A DNA stretch of 64,000 nucleotides from Zunongwangia profunda SM-A87 (GTDB lineage: Bacteria; Bacteroidota; Bacteroidia; Flavobacteriales; Flavobacteriaceae): contig NC_014041.1 in NCBI RefSeq assembly GCF_000023465.1, positions 827,001 through 891,000 of the forward strand, given 5' to 3'. Each line of letters begins with the position of its first letter. The first letter of the stretch is position 1. A model generated the notes under the pieces. It was not told the origin of the DNA, ran no database searches, and saw nothing but the letters and a program-made list of their open reading frames with translations. Positions 28,800 through 37,986 of the stretch are shown here, one piece after another. The translations under genes were made by a program, and so were the position numbers.

Positions 28800-29399
28800 T
28801 TATTTAAAATCGAATTCTACATCAGGAGCCTGTTCTGCACCGGCATCGGCTTGATATCTCTCCATGCGCTCAAAGCCAAACATCCCTGCAAAAATATTGT
28901 TTGGAAATTTTCGAATATAAGTGTTAAAATCAGTTACTGCTGCGTTATAACGATCTCTGGCAACATTAATTCTATTTTCGGTTCCTTCAATTTGGGACTG
29001 TAATTGTAAGAAATTTTGATTTGCCTTGATATCTGGATAACGCTCAACACTTACCAGTAATTTTGATAAAGCTGAAGATAATCCTGTTTGTGCCTGTTGA
29101 AATTGTTGAATTTGAGAGGCACTTAAATTAGAAGCATCAACATTTACGGAAGTCGCTTTGGCACGAGCCTCAATCACATCTGTCAAAGTTCCACGCTCAA
29201 AATCGGCTGCACCCTGAACCGTTTGTACCAGGTTGCCAATAAGATCATTTCTTCGTTGATAGGAACTTTCTACATTAGACCATGCTTCTTTTGCATTTTC
29301 TTCTAATTCTACTCCAGTATTGTTTACTCCGGCAGTCATGCTATAAACTATTATTCCTAGGACTACGATTACTATAACTGGGATTAACCACTTTTTCAT
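28800..29399 (-). CDS. lemA: LemA family protein
   Basis: A 199-residue protein with an N-terminal membrane helix (LIPVIVIVVLGIIVYSM) and a mostly helical periplasmic domain. The family signature is clear: AWSNVESSYQRRNDLIGNLV, GTLTDVIEARAKAT and YPDIKANQNFLQLQSQIEGTE in pieces. LemA proteins are envelope-associated and often sit with TPM proteins, as here, but their molecular role is not settled. It starts one base after the MerR gene stop, pointing to tight co-translation. Confidence 0.95.
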   Translation of the reverse strand: MKKWLIPVIVIVVLGIIVYSMTAGVNNTGVELEENAKEAWSNVESSYQRRNDLIGNLVQTVQGAADFERGTLTDVIEARAKATSVNVDASNLSASQIQQFQQAQTGLSSALSKLLVSVERYPDIKANQNFLQLQSQIEGTENRINVARDRYNAAVTDFNTYIRKFPNNIFAGMFGFERMERYQADAGAEQAPDVEFDFK

Positions 29400-29400
29400 T

Positions 29401-29730
29401 CTATAATTGATTTTTGATGTTGATTAGGCTTGTTTTTATTTTCTCTAATTTACGAACAATATCAAAATTGCTCAGTGTTTTTTGCTTTTCTTCTTTAAGA
29501 TGGGTTTTAGCACCCTCCAGGGTAAAACCACGTTCTTTTACCAGATGATAAATAAGCTCTAAATTTTTAATATCTTCTGGGGTGAATTTACGGTTTCCTT
29601 TGGCGTTTTTCTTGGGTTTAATAACATCAAATTCTTTCTCCCAAAATCTAATTAAAGAAGTGTTTACCTTGAAGGCTTTGGCGACTTCGCCAATGCTGTA
29701 GTATCTTTTTTCGGGCAGTTCAACTTGCAT
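29401..29730 (-). CDS. MerR-family transcriptional regulator
   Basis: A 109-residue protein. The N-terminal winged helix-turn-helix is complete (YYSIGEVAKAFKVNTSLIRF, then KKNAKGNRKFTPEDIKNLEL), followed by the start of a coiled-coil helix (GFTLEGAKTHLKEEKQKTLS). There is no C-terminal ligand or metal-binding domain, so it may respond to no small molecule directly. Its ATG overlaps the upstream M23 stop as TAATG. It may regulate this envelope operon, but no operator is recognised. Confidence 0.9.
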   Translation of the reverse strand: MQVELPEKRYYSIGEVAKAFKVNTSLIRFWEKEFDVIKPKKNAKGNRKFTPEDIKNLELIYHLVKERGFTLEGAKTHLKEEKQKTLSNFDIVRKLEKIKTSLINIKNQL

Positions 29731-30707
29731 TAATCCAAAGATTGGTTTTCTTGTTGTGCTTTTTTAAGCACCTCGTCAAATTCTTCCGGAGAAAGATTTC
29801 CGTAATAAAAATTAATAGGATTTATATGCTCATCGTCTTTAAAGATTTCATAGTGCAAATGGGGGGCTTCAGATCTGCCTGTGCTTCCTACAAAACCAAT
29901 AATATCACCGCGTTTTACTTTTTGTCCTTTTCTTACGTTGTACTTATATAAATGGGCATAAAGACTTACATAGCCGTAACCATGGTCTATGCGTATATGA
30001 TTTCCATAACCAGTACTGTGATTATCAGCTCTGGTGACCTGCCCGTCACCGCTGGCATATACCGGGGTACCTCTGGGTGCGGTAAAGTCCATTCCAAAAT
30101 GGAATTTTCGAACTTTTGTAAAGGGATCGGTTCTCCAACCATAACCCGAGGCAATACGTGTAAGGTCTTCGTTTTTTACAGGCTGAATGGCCGGAATGGC
30201 CGCTAAAAGATCTTCTTTTTCTTTAGCTAGTTCGGCAATTTCATCTAAAGATTTGGACTGTACCACCAATTGTTTGGTAAGAATATCCATTCTTTTACTG
30301 GTTTCAATAATCAATTTAGAATTATCAAAACCTTCCAGGTCTTTATAGCGGTTTATCCCACCAAATCCGGCTTTGCGTGTTTCTTCCGGGATGGGGTTGG
30401 CTTCAAAATATAAGCGGTAAATATTGTTATCGCGATCTTCGATATTTCCCAGTACATTCTGTATCTGGTTCATTTTTTTATTGAGCAGGCCATATTGCAA
30501 TTGCATATTTTGCAGTTCTCGTTTAAGAGCCTTTTCTTTGGGGGTTTCGATCTGTGGAATGTTAAGATAAACAACCAGTAAAAGGAAACCGGCAAGAAAA
30601 CTTCCGAAGATGCTAAGCAATACAATACCAAATCTTCGACCTTTTTTTCGTTCGATTTTTTTGTAAGAAAGCGTCTCGCTATCGTAATAATATTTAACCT
30701 TCGACAT
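29730..30707 (-). CDS. M23-family membrane-anchored peptidase
   Basis: A 325-residue protein with one N-terminal membrane helix (IVLLSIFGSFLAGFLLLVVYL, about residues 28-48), then a coiled coil (ALKRELQNMQLQYGLLNKKM). The LytM domain carries the zinc motif HxxxD as KFHFGMDFTAP and HxH as APHLHYEIF, so it appears catalytically competent. It likely cuts peptidoglycan cross-bridges or activates amidases during growth or division. It heads the MerR-LemA-TPM operon and is divergent from alaS. Confidence 0.93.
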   Translation of the reverse strand: MSKVKYYYDSETLSYKKIERKKGRRFGIVLLSIFGSFLAGFLLLVVYLNIPQIETPKEKALKRELQNMQLQYGLLNKKMNQIQNVLGNIEDRDNNIYRLYFEANPIPEETRKAGFGGINRYKDLEGFDNSKLIIETSKRMDILTKQLVVQSKSLDEIAELAKEKEDLLAAIPAIQPVKNEDLTRIASGYGWRTDPFTKVRKFHFGMDFTAPRGTPVYASGDGQVTRADNHSTGYGNHIRIDHGYGYVSLYAHLYKYNVRKGQKVKRGDIIGFVGSTGRSEAPHLHYEIFKDDEHINPINFYYGNLSPEEFDEVLKKAQQENQSLD

Positions 30708-30730
30708 GAGTTAAATTTATGCTATTTTTG
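30700..30730 (+). promoter_or_regulatory. Candidate alaS promoter
   Basis: TTCG at 30700-30703, a 19-base spacer and a perfect -7 element TATTTTTG at 30723-30730. The leader would be about 100 bases, unusually long for this window. Confidence 0.5.
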
Positions 30731-30739
30731 TTCCCGTAA

Positions 30740-30758
30740 TTGCACAAAAAGCGTGCAA
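30740..30758. promoter_or_regulatory. TTGCAC / GTGCAA inverted repeat
   Basis: A 6-bp perfect inverted repeat with a 7-base spacer lies in the overlap between the predicted alaS and M23 leaders. It could be a protein-binding site or a small RNA hairpin; this is speculative. Confidence 0.3.
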
Positions 30759-30775
30759 GTTTATACGGTAACGAA

Positions 30776-30783
30776 CAAAGATA
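30776..30783 (-). promoter_or_regulatory. Candidate -7 element of the M23 operon
   Basis: On the minus strand this reads TATCTTTG, a perfect TAnnTTTG, with TATG 19 bases upstream in place of TTTG. Transcription would begin about 60 bases before the M23 start and run across the alaS promoter. Confidence 0.5.
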
Positions 30784-30837
30784 GCAATTGTTTTATAGCC
30801 TGCATAATTTAATAATATTTACAAGAAAATATAGTAC

Positions 30838-33447
30838 ATGAAATCTCAGGAAATTCGTAAAAGTTTTTTAGAATTTTTTCAAGGAAAATCACACAGCATT
30901 GTACCATCGGCGCCAATGGTTCTTAAGGACGATCCAAGCCTGATGTTTACTAATGCAGGAATGGTGCAGTTTAAAGAGTTTTTTCTGGGGAATTCTGTAC
31001 CCAAAAATACCAGGGTAACCGATTCTCAAAAATGTCTTCGCGTTAGTGGAAAACATAATGATTTAGAAGAAGTGGGGCACGATACCTATCATCATACGAT
31101 GTTTGAGATGTTAGGAAACTGGAGTTTTGGTGACTATTTTAAAGAAGAGGCTATTAACTGGGCCTGGGAATTATTGACCCACAAGTTTAAAATCGATAAG
31201 GATAGTCTTTATGTTTCGGTTTTTGAAGGGAGCGAGGAAGATGGCGTAGGTTTAGATACCGAAGCTTTAGAAATTTGGAAAAAGATTGTTCCTGAAGACC
31301 GAATTATCTACGGAAATAAAAAAGATAACTTTTGGGAAATGGGTGATCAGGGACCCTGTGGGCCTTGTTCAGAAATTCATGTAGACATCCGTTCTCCCGA
31401 AGAAAAAGCGGAAAAGCCTGGAAAAGAACTGGTCAATGCAGATCATCCTCAGGTAGTAGAGATCTGGAATCTGGTTTTTATGCAATTTAACCGTAAAGCA
31501 GATGGCTCCTTAGAAGAATTACCGGCCAAGCATATTGATACCGGGATGGGGTTTGAGCGTTTATGTATGGTAATGCAGGGTAAACAATCCAATTATGATA
31601 CCGATGTTTTTACACCGCTTATTACTGAAATTGAAAAAATTACCAACTCATCTTATGGTACCTCTGAAGAAACCAATATTGCCATTCGGGTAATTGCAGA
31701 TCATGTTCGGGCAGTTGCCTTTAGTATTGCAGATGGGCAATTACCAAGTAATACGGGTGCGGGTTACGTAATTCGTAGAATTTTACGTCGCGCTATACGA
31801 TATGGTTTTACTTTTTTAAATACCAAAGAGCCTTTTATCTATAAATTAGTAGATTGTACGAAGTCTCAAATGGGAGAAGCTTTTCCAGAGTTGGTAAAAC
31901 AACAGCAGCTTATCGAAAATGTAATTAAAGAAGAAGAGCTTTCGTTTCTTCGAACTTTAGAGCAGGGATTGGTGATGTTAGAAAATATAGTGACCCAATC
32001 TAAAGATAAAGAGATTTCTGGCGTAAAAGCATTTGAACTATATGATACTTTTGGTTTTCCTATCGATCTAACTGCGCTTATTTTAAAAGAAAAAGGCTAT
32101 AGCCTAAATATTGCTGAATTTGAAGCTGAACTTAAAAAGCAAAAAGAACGTTCCAGGGCAGCTACACAGGTAAGCTCTGGTGATTGGGAAGAAATTAATG
32201 AGGTTGATGAAGATGCTTTTGTAGGTTACGATCAATTAGAAACCCAGGTTAAAATTGCTAAATACCGTAAGGTAGAAACAAAAAAACAAGGAACACTTTA
32301 TCAGATCGTTTTTACTAAAACTCCTTTTTATCCGGAAGGTGGCGGACAGGTAGGTGATAAGGGGTATTTAACATCTGGAGAAGAGAAAATTAGTATTATC
32401 GATACTAAAAAGGAAAGCAACCAGATTATCCATTTTGCAAAGAAATTACCACAAAATATTTCTGGCAGCTTTACTGCGGTGGTAGACGCTTCAGCACGAA
32501 CAAAAACAGCGGCTAATCATACGGCTACGCATTTGTTGCATCAGGCATTACGGCATATTTTAGGAACGCATGTAGAGCAAAAGGGTTCTATGGTGCAGCC
32601 TAATTATATGCGATTCGATTTTAGTCATTTTAGTAAGCTTTCTTCTGAAGAAATAGAAAAAGTAGAGCAGTTTGTAAATGACAGGATTCAGGAAGGTTTA
32701 CAATTAGAAGAACAACGAAATATTGCCTATCAGCATGCTTTAGATCAGGGTGCTATTGCACTTTTTGGTGAAAAGTATGGGGATAGCGTGCGTGCCATCC
32801 GTTTTGGGGAATCCATGGAACTTTGTGGGGGTACACATGTTAAAAACACTGCCGATATCTGGTATTTTAAAATTACCGGGGAAAGTGCAGTTGCTTCAGG
32901 GATTCGCAGAATCGAAGCGATTACCGGTGATGCGGTAAAAGAATATTTTACGAAGCAAACCGAACTTTTAGAAGAAGTGCAAGGTTTGTTGAAAAATGCC
33001 AAAGATCCGGTAAAAGCAATTTCAGGATTACAGGACGAAAATGCTGATCTAAAAAAGCAGGTAGAAGCTTTATTAAAAGACAAAACCAAAAACCTGAAAT
33101 CTGAGATCAAAAATGAAATTCAGGAAATTAACGGAATTCAGTTTTTAGCAAAAAAGGTAGATTTAGACGCTGGCGGAATCAAAGATTTGGCTTTTCAATT
33201 AGGAGGCGAAATCGATGATTTATTCCTTCTTTTTGGAACCGAACAAAAAGGAAAAGCTTTACTTTCCTGCTATATCTCTAAAGAACTGGTAGAAACTAAG
33301 GATTTAAATGCAGGTACCATAGTTCGTGAGCTGGGTAAATATATCCAGGGAGGTGGCGGTGGCCAGCCATTCTTCGCGACTGCAGGGGGTAAAAATCCGG
33401 CAGGAATCCCAGAGGCTTTAAAGGAAGCTAAAAAATATATCGAATAA
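30838..33447 (+). CDS. alaS: Alanine--tRNA ligase
   Basis: An 869-residue class II synthetase. The catalytic core opens with [17 protein letters not shown] and includes [13 protein letters not shown]. The editing domain has its zinc ligands in [12 protein letters not shown] (HxxxH) and CGGTHVKNT (CxxxH), and the C-terminal oligomerisation domain ends in [17 protein letters not shown], the usual AlaRS tail. Length is normal for the full three-domain enzyme. It charges tRNA-Ala and clears mischarged Ser or Gly. It appears monocistronic. Confidence 0.98.
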   Translation: MKSQEIRKSFLEFFQGKSHSIVPSAPMVLKDDPSLMFTNAGMVQFKEFFLGNSVPKNTRVTDSQKCLRVSGKHNDLEEVGHDTYHHTMFEMLGNWSFGDYFKEEAINWAWELLTHKFKIDKDSLYVSVFEGSEEDGVGLDTEALEIWKKIVPEDRIIYGNKKDNFWEMGDQGPCGPCSEIHVDIRSPEEKAEKPGKELVNADHPQVVEIWNLVFMQFNRKADGSLEELPAKHIDTGMGFERLCMVMQGKQSNYDTDVFTPLITEIEKITNSSYGTSEETNIAIRVIADHVRAVAFSIADGQLPSNTGAGYVIRRILRRAIRYGFTFLNTKEPFIYKLVDCTKSQMGEAFPELVKQQQLIENVIKEEELSFLRTLEQGLVMLENIVTQSKDKEISGVKAFELYDTFGFPIDLTALILKEKGYSLNIAEFEAELKKQKERSRAATQVSSGDWEEINEVDEDAFVGYDQLETQVKIAKYRKVETKKQGTLYQIVFTKTPFYPEGGGQVGDKGYLTSGEEKISIIDTKKESNQIIHFAKKLPQNISGSFTAVVDASARTKTAANHTATHLLHQALRHILGTHVEQKGSMVQPNYMRFDFSHFSKLSSEEIEKVEQFVNDRIQEGLQLEEQRNIAYQHALDQGAIALFGEKYGDSVRAIRFGESMELCGGTHVKNTADIWYFKITGESAVASGIRRIEAITGDAVKEYFTKQTELLEEVQGLLKNAKDPVKAISGLQDENADLKKQVEALLKDKTKNLKSEIKNEIQEINGIQFLAKKVDLDAGGIKDLAFQLGGEIDDLFLLFGTEQKGKALLSCYISKELVETKDLNAGTIVRELGKYIQGGGGGQPFFATAGGKNPAGIPEALKEAKKYIE

Positions 33448-33544
33448 ATATTTATTAGAGAAGGTTATAAATTTAGTATCTTTCTATTATGAAAATGTGG
33501 GTGTATGGAAGAAATAGTTCTATGCGCCTTTTTATTTCTTCGCT

Positions 33545-34507
33545 ATGGATTTTAGAACAATCGTCCCGGTTAGCAATCAATCTCCAAAAATCAACTACGA
33601 TGCTAATATCGCACTTTTTGGGTCGTGCTTTGTGGAAAATATAGGGGATAAACTGCAGTATTTTAAGTTTAATGCGTTGCAAAATCCCTTTGGGATTATC
33701 TTTCACCCTGTTGCCCTACGAAATCTCTTTCAGAGAATTGATGAAAATTATATATATTCCGAGCGGGATGTTTTTCAATTAAACGACTTGTATTCGTGTT
33801 TTGATGTCCATTCGCAAATGAATCATCCAGATCGAGCATTAATGATTAGTAGGTTAAATAATTCCTTAGAGACAACGCGTTCATTTTTGCAGGAAAGTTC
33901 TCATGTAATCATCACATTGGGAACGGCATGGGGATATATTTTAAATCAGGATGAGCGTTTGGTAGCGAATTGCCATAAAGTCGCGCAATCTAATTTTACT
34001 AAAAAGATTTTTTCTTCAGAAGAGATTAAGAAAAGTCTTGCTGAAATATGCAATATCATCTGGAAGCTTAATAAGGACGTTAAAATTATTTTCACGGTTT
34101 CACCGGTACGACATTTAAAAGACGGTTTTGTAGAAAATCAGTTAAGTAAGGCAAATCTTATCACGGCTTTACACGAATACCGAAAAGAATTAAAGTTGAA
34201 ATTCGATAAAAAAACAAAATATTTTCCCAGCTATGAAATTGTAATGGACGAGCTTAGAGATTATCGGTTTTATGATAAGGATATGATTCATCTTTCAGAA
34301 ATTGGCATAGATTATATTTGGGGAAGGTTTAAAGAAAGTTGGATAGCGCCTGAAGTTTTCTCGATAATGAAGGAGGTGAATAGCATCCAGAAAGGATTAG
34401 AGCATAGGCCATTTAATGAAGATAGCCCACAACACCGCGAATTTCTTGAGAAGTTAAGTCTTAGAATTGAAAAATTACAAGTGAAAATCCCTTCTATAAA
34501 ATTTTGA
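33545..34507 (+). CDS. GSCFA-domain protein
   Basis: A 320-residue protein named for its motif, visible as ALFGSCFVENIGDKL at about residues 25-39. The fold is SGNH-hydrolase-like; ITLGTAWGYIL, FTVSPVRHLKDGF and KDMIHLSEIGIDYI could supply the later blocks, with Ser28 a possible nucleophile and Asp/His near residue 252. Substrate and pathway are unknown. It has no signal peptide. It follows alaS by 97 bases and may have its own promoter. Confidence 0.88.
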   Translation: MDFRTIVPVSNQSPKINYDANIALFGSCFVENIGDKLQYFKFNALQNPFGIIFHPVALRNLFQRIDENYIYSERDVFQLNDLYSCFDVHSQMNHPDRALMISRLNNSLETTRSFLQESSHVIITLGTAWGYILNQDERLVANCHKVAQSNFTKKIFSSEEIKKSLAEICNIIWKLNKDVKIIFTVSPVRHLKDGFVENQLSKANLITALHEYRKELKLKFDKKTKYFPSYEIVMDELRDYRFYDKDMIHLSEIGIDYIWGRFKESWIAPEVFSIMKEVNSIQKGLEHRPFNEDSPQHREFLEKLSLRIEKLQVKIPSIKF

Positions 34508-34705
34508 ATTTATCATTTAAAAAGGCTTGCTGATTGATTACCATTAAAAAAGTATGATAATTATTTTGAATATTGTAAAATATTTGTAAATTCACAGTGT
34601 AAATTAATTCTAATTTATTGATTGAAGTATTCGCCTTATGAATACAATGATTAATTAAACTTTCTTTTCTAAAATTTGTTTGGGGTAGATTTTAGAAATT
34701 TTAAT

Positions 34706-34739
34706 CTTATGGACGGGTGGGGCCGTCCATAAGTTTTTT
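34706..34739 (+). terminator. Rho-independent terminator
   Basis: An 11-bp stem (CTTATGGACGG / CCGTCCATAAG) with a 6-base loop is followed by six T residues. It lies 199 bases after the GSCFA stop and 60 bases before the next gene, so it either ends a long 3' untranslated region or a small separate transcript. Confidence 0.85.
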
Positions 34740-34798
34740 ATAACACTTTCCTATTTTTAAATCCTTATCTTTAATACTCAACTTTTAATCCTTATAAC

Positions 34799-35413
34799 AT
34801 GAAAAGGTTCCTGCTGGGTGCTGCTGTAGTTTTGTTAACTGTTGTTGGAGTGCGATATTGTGAAAATCGACAAAGTGAACGCGAACAATTAGCACAAAAT
34901 TCTCAGCTTATCCAGGAACAGATCAAAAATGTAGGGAAGTTGGTAGTTACTGAAGGTAATTTTTCTCAGGTTTGGTCGTATAAAGATTCTAAAAAGTTTT
35001 ATCTGGATGTTTTTTCAGCAAGAAAAAAAGCGCTTATCGTCGTGAATGCAAAAGTGACGGTAAGTTATGATCTTAGTAAGTTAGAGACTGAAATCGACAA
35101 GGAAAATAAGCGGGTTATCATTAAAAGTATTCCAAAAGAAGAACTTAATATTTATCCTGACATTCAATATTACGATGTTACACAAGATTACCTTAATCAA
35201 TTTGAAGCGTCAGATTATAATACCATAAAAAAGAAAGTTACGGCTTCTATAAAGAAAAAAGTAGAAGCATCCAGTATTAAATCGAATGCACAAAACCGCT
35301 TAATTAGTGAGCTTTCTAAAATCTATATTCTTACCAATAGCATGGGCTGGACCTTGGAATATAATGACATGCCGGTAAACTCTCAAAATGATTTTAGCGA
35401 TATTAAGCTTTAA
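34799..35413 (+). CDS. DUF4230-domain membrane-anchored protein
   Basis: A 204-residue protein with one N-terminal hydrophobic helix (FLLGAAVVLLTVVGVRYC). The rest matches DUF4230: LVVTEGNFSQVWSYKD, ALIVVNAKVTVSYDLSKLE, IKSIPKEELNIYPDIQYYDV. Such proteins are probably anchored in the inner membrane and face the periplasm; the molecular role is unknown. A terminator directly upstream suggests its own promoter, and it converges on the aromatic amino acid hydroxylase gene. Confidence 0.85.
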   Translation: MKRFLLGAAVVLLTVVGVRYCENRQSEREQLAQNSQLIQEQIKNVGKLVVTEGNFSQVWSYKDSKKFYLDVFSARKKALIVVNAKVTVSYDLSKLETEIDKENKRVIIKSIPKEELNIYPDIQYYDVTQDYLNQFEASDYNTIKKKVTASIKKKVEASSIKSNAQNRLISELSKIYILTNSMGWTLEYNDMPVNSQNDFSDIKL

Positions 35414-35505
35414 TCTTTCTTGAGGATTTTTATTCTCTATACCCTCCCTATCCCATACATCTAAATTGCGAAAAGTTTTCTTTTTAAAAGCTTGTGAGAC
35501 CGACC

Positions 35506-37275
35506 TCAGGGTTTTGATGTTTTGGTGATTCTTTTTGTTTCTGCCATTAAAATTCCGTCTTCGATGAGATGAGCAATTTTGGGCCTTTTCTGCTGAAGTT
35601 TTTCTAAATATTCCTTATTGATTTTGGCCAATTTAGGATCATGTTCTAAAGCAAGCTCATAAATTTCAGTGGTTAACAGCCAATCTTCCTGATGATCTTT
35701 TTTCAGAATATCAAAGACCGCCTGAATACTATATTTGGTATTTTTACCTTCCCTAAAATTGCGAACTGCTTCATATAAATCTTCTAATTCTTTTCTTTTT
35801 TTAGTTTTTTGGGTTTTGATGGTTTTCGAACTTGTTTTATGCGTAATCAAATTAAAAGAATGGTGATCTGCCGGCCCGGCAAAAGCCGAAACGATCTCTT
35901 TACCTACCGCCATATCGTAACGCCCCCATTCCGGTTGAAATAACACCTGATCGAAATATTTAACGCTACAGTTTTTAAAGCTTATAAGAATAATTTTTCC
36001 TTGCGGATTGCGCGTGCCGGTAATAATTTCTCCATTTATAATGATACCGCCTTCAAATTCTAGTTCAGTATATTCACCTTCATAAATGTTATATGCTTTT
36101 AAGTCACGCGGACTCATATCTTCGATTGCTAGATTGATGCCTTTTAATTTTCCTATAGGAGATCCAAAACCTGTAGCATGAGATTTTGTTCCGTGGCCTA
36201 CAAGTTCTTTTTCGCGATAGGCTAGGGCTGTTTTTCCTTTCGTTTGAATATAGATAGGTTTTCCTTCTAATTCGATCACGTTTTCAAAATTCCCGGAAAC
36301 CTGTAAACCGGTACTAAATTCTATGGTGCCTAATCCTTTGGAATCGATAAGTTTTTTGACTCCGCTTAAGCCGCCTTTTCTAAGCGCCATTTTATTAGCG
36401 AATTCCTCTAAAACCAAACTTAAGTATGCAAAATCTGGTGTTACGTAAAGCTGAGGTTGTGGCTTGGTGATATCAAACTCCTGGTGCATGGCCTCAATGG
36501 AATACGGTATTTTTTTTACCTTCTCGGTTAAGCAGGATTTACTTTCTCCAATCGAGGATAATAATCCTGCACCATAGATCTTAGGATCTTCAGGAGTGCC
36601 TATTAAACCATATTCTACCGTCCACCAGTGTAAATTTCTTATCAAAGACATTTCACTGGGCGTTACTTCTTTTTGCTGAAGTTTGTCTACAAGTTTTTCA
36701 ACTTTAGCGATTTCTTCAGGCGGAGTATCTTCAGCTTCTTTTAAAATAGAGAGTTTTCGAATTGCTTCATATACCTCATAATCATGAGCGCTCGAGATCG
36801 CCTTACAGCCAATTTCTCCAAAGCGTCTTAAATATTCAGCATACTCTGGATTAGCAATTATTGGGGCATGGCCGGCACCTTCGTGAATAATATCGGGAGC
36901 AGGAGTGTATTCAATATGTTCCAGTTGCCTGATATCGCTGGCGATGACCAAAACATTGTAGGCTTGAAATTCCATAAAAGCAGCTGGCGGAATAAAACCA
37001 TCTACCGCAACTGCCGCCCAGCCAATTTCTTTTAAGATTCGGTTCATCCCATACATATTTGGGATATGATCTATAGAAATCCCTGTTAATTGGAGTCCGT
37101 CCAGATATGATTTATGAGCAACTCTGCTTAGGTATTCCACATTTATGCGCATTACATAGCGCCACACTGCCTGATTAATGGGAGTGTAGTCTTCATAATT
37201 TTGCGGCTTAATGTATTGCTGAAGATGTACAGGTAACCGCTCTAGTATTTCGTTAGACTCGATTGAATTAAGCAT
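35506..37275 (-). CDS. Aromatic amino acid hydroxylase with long C-terminal extension
   Basis: A 589-residue protein whose N-terminal part is a biopterin-dependent hydroxylase, probably converting phenylalanine to tyrosine. The iron ligands His131 and His136 lie in IIHEGAGHAPII, with the third-ligand Glu probably in WWTVEYGLIG. YLDGLQLTGISIDHIPNM is the conserved N-terminal block. Typical bacterial enzymes are about 260-300 residues; here some 280 more follow the catalytic domain, with beta-rich (GTIEFSTGLQVSGNFENVIE) and helical (KYSIQAVFDILKK) segments of unknown role. No pterin dehydratase is adjacent. Confidence 0.9.
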   Translation of the reverse strand: MLNSIESNEILERLPVHLQQYIKPQNYEDYTPINQAVWRYVMRINVEYLSRVAHKSYLDGLQLTGISIDHIPNMYGMNRILKEIGWAAVAVDGFIPPAAFMEFQAYNVLVIASDIRQLEHIEYTPAPDIIHEGAGHAPIIANPEYAEYLRRFGEIGCKAISSAHDYEVYEAIRKLSILKEAEDTPPEEIAKVEKLVDKLQQKEVTPSEMSLIRNLHWWTVEYGLIGTPEDPKIYGAGLLSSIGESKSCLTEKVKKIPYSIEAMHQEFDITKPQPQLYVTPDFAYLSLVLEEFANKMALRKGGLSGVKKLIDSKGLGTIEFSTGLQVSGNFENVIELEGKPIYIQTKGKTALAYREKELVGHGTKSHATGFGSPIGKLKGINLAIEDMSPRDLKAYNIYEGEYTELEFEGGIIINGEIITGTRNPQGKIILISFKNCSVKYFDQVLFQPEWGRYDMAVGKEIVSAFAGPADHHSFNLITHKTSSKTIKTQKTKKRKELEDLYEAVRNFREGKNTKYSIQAVFDILKKDHQEDWLLTTEIYELALEHDPKLAKINKEYLEKLQQKRPKIAHLIEDGILMAETKRITKTSKP

Positions 37276-37349
37276 AATTATGTGGCTTATTTGAGTAATG
37301 AATATACGAAATTTTTAAATATTTAGAGTTATTAAAGAAAATATGTCAA

Positions 37350-37376
37350 TAAAAAAAGCCTTTCGGGTGAAAGGCT
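37350..37376 (-). terminator. Terminator of the DUF4136 gene
   Basis: AGCCTTTC and GAAAGGCT form an 8-bp stem with a 4-base loop; on the minus strand a run of T residues follows. It lies 41 bases after the DUF4136 stop codon. Confidence 0.78.
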
Positions 37377-37416
37377 AAACATGAATTTATCATGGATTAT
37401 TAAAAATCCAGTGATT

Positions 37417-37956
37417 TTATTTTTCAGATCCCGGAGGATATTTTTCTAAAATTTTAGAAACGATCTCATTAATTCTTTCCTGTTTTTTGCTCACTCTTTC
37501 AGCAAGGGCGGCCGTTCCCATTCCTTGCCATACCAATTCTTTAGTATTGGCATCTATAAGATCAATATATAAGGTACCATCACTAGTCCTGTTTACCGTA
37601 TTAAATCCTGAATTCCAATACCAGGGAGACCATCCCCATCCATAACCCCATCCCGGATTATGTTGGTAAATATTAATGTTTTCGTGGGTTTTGGTGAAGA
37701 TACTTACTAAAAGATCGGGACTTTGAGATTTCTCAAATCCTTTTTCAGACATAGTACCTTCAATAGCACGCATAATTCTTTTTTTATCAAGATCTGAAAT
37801 TTCAGCTTTATCAATTCCTGGTTTAAAGAATGCAAAAGAGTGGTACGAATTAAAATCAGCTTCACGATCGTAATCCGAAGCTACTCTTACGGTGTTACAT
37901 GAAGTGACAAACATCACCAGTAACATCAACACAGGAGTAAATTTTAGAACTTTCAT
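37417..37956 (-). CDS. DUF4136 lipoprotein
   Basis: A 179-residue protein with a lipoprotein signal (LMLLVMFVTSCNTVRVASDY; lipid-attachment Cys20). The mature part matches DUF4136, starting DYDREADFNSYHSFAFF and ending in a beta-strand plus helix region (LYIDLIDANTKELVWQGMG). A Trp/Gly-rich loop (HNPGWGYGWGWSPWYW) interrupts it, as often in this family. It sits in the outer or inner membrane facing the periplasm; function is unknown. It is 30 bases downstream of hutU on the same strand but with its own terminator. Confidence 0.88.
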   Translation of the reverse strand: MKVLKFTPVLMLLVMFVTSCNTVRVASDYDREADFNSYHSFAFFKPGIDKAEISDLDKKRIMRAIEGTMSEKGFEKSQSPDLLVSIFTKTHENINIYQHNPGWGYGWGWSPWYWNSGFNTVNRTSDGTLYIDLIDANTKELVWQGMGTAALAERVSKKQERINEIVSKILEKYPPGSEK

Positions 37957-37986
37957 AGGTGTTATGTTTTATGATTAATAAAGATA

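Noticed and set aside
33473..33706. 77-residue minus-strand frame before GSCFA
   Set aside because: Overlaps the strongly supported GSCFA gene on the other strand and shows no family features.
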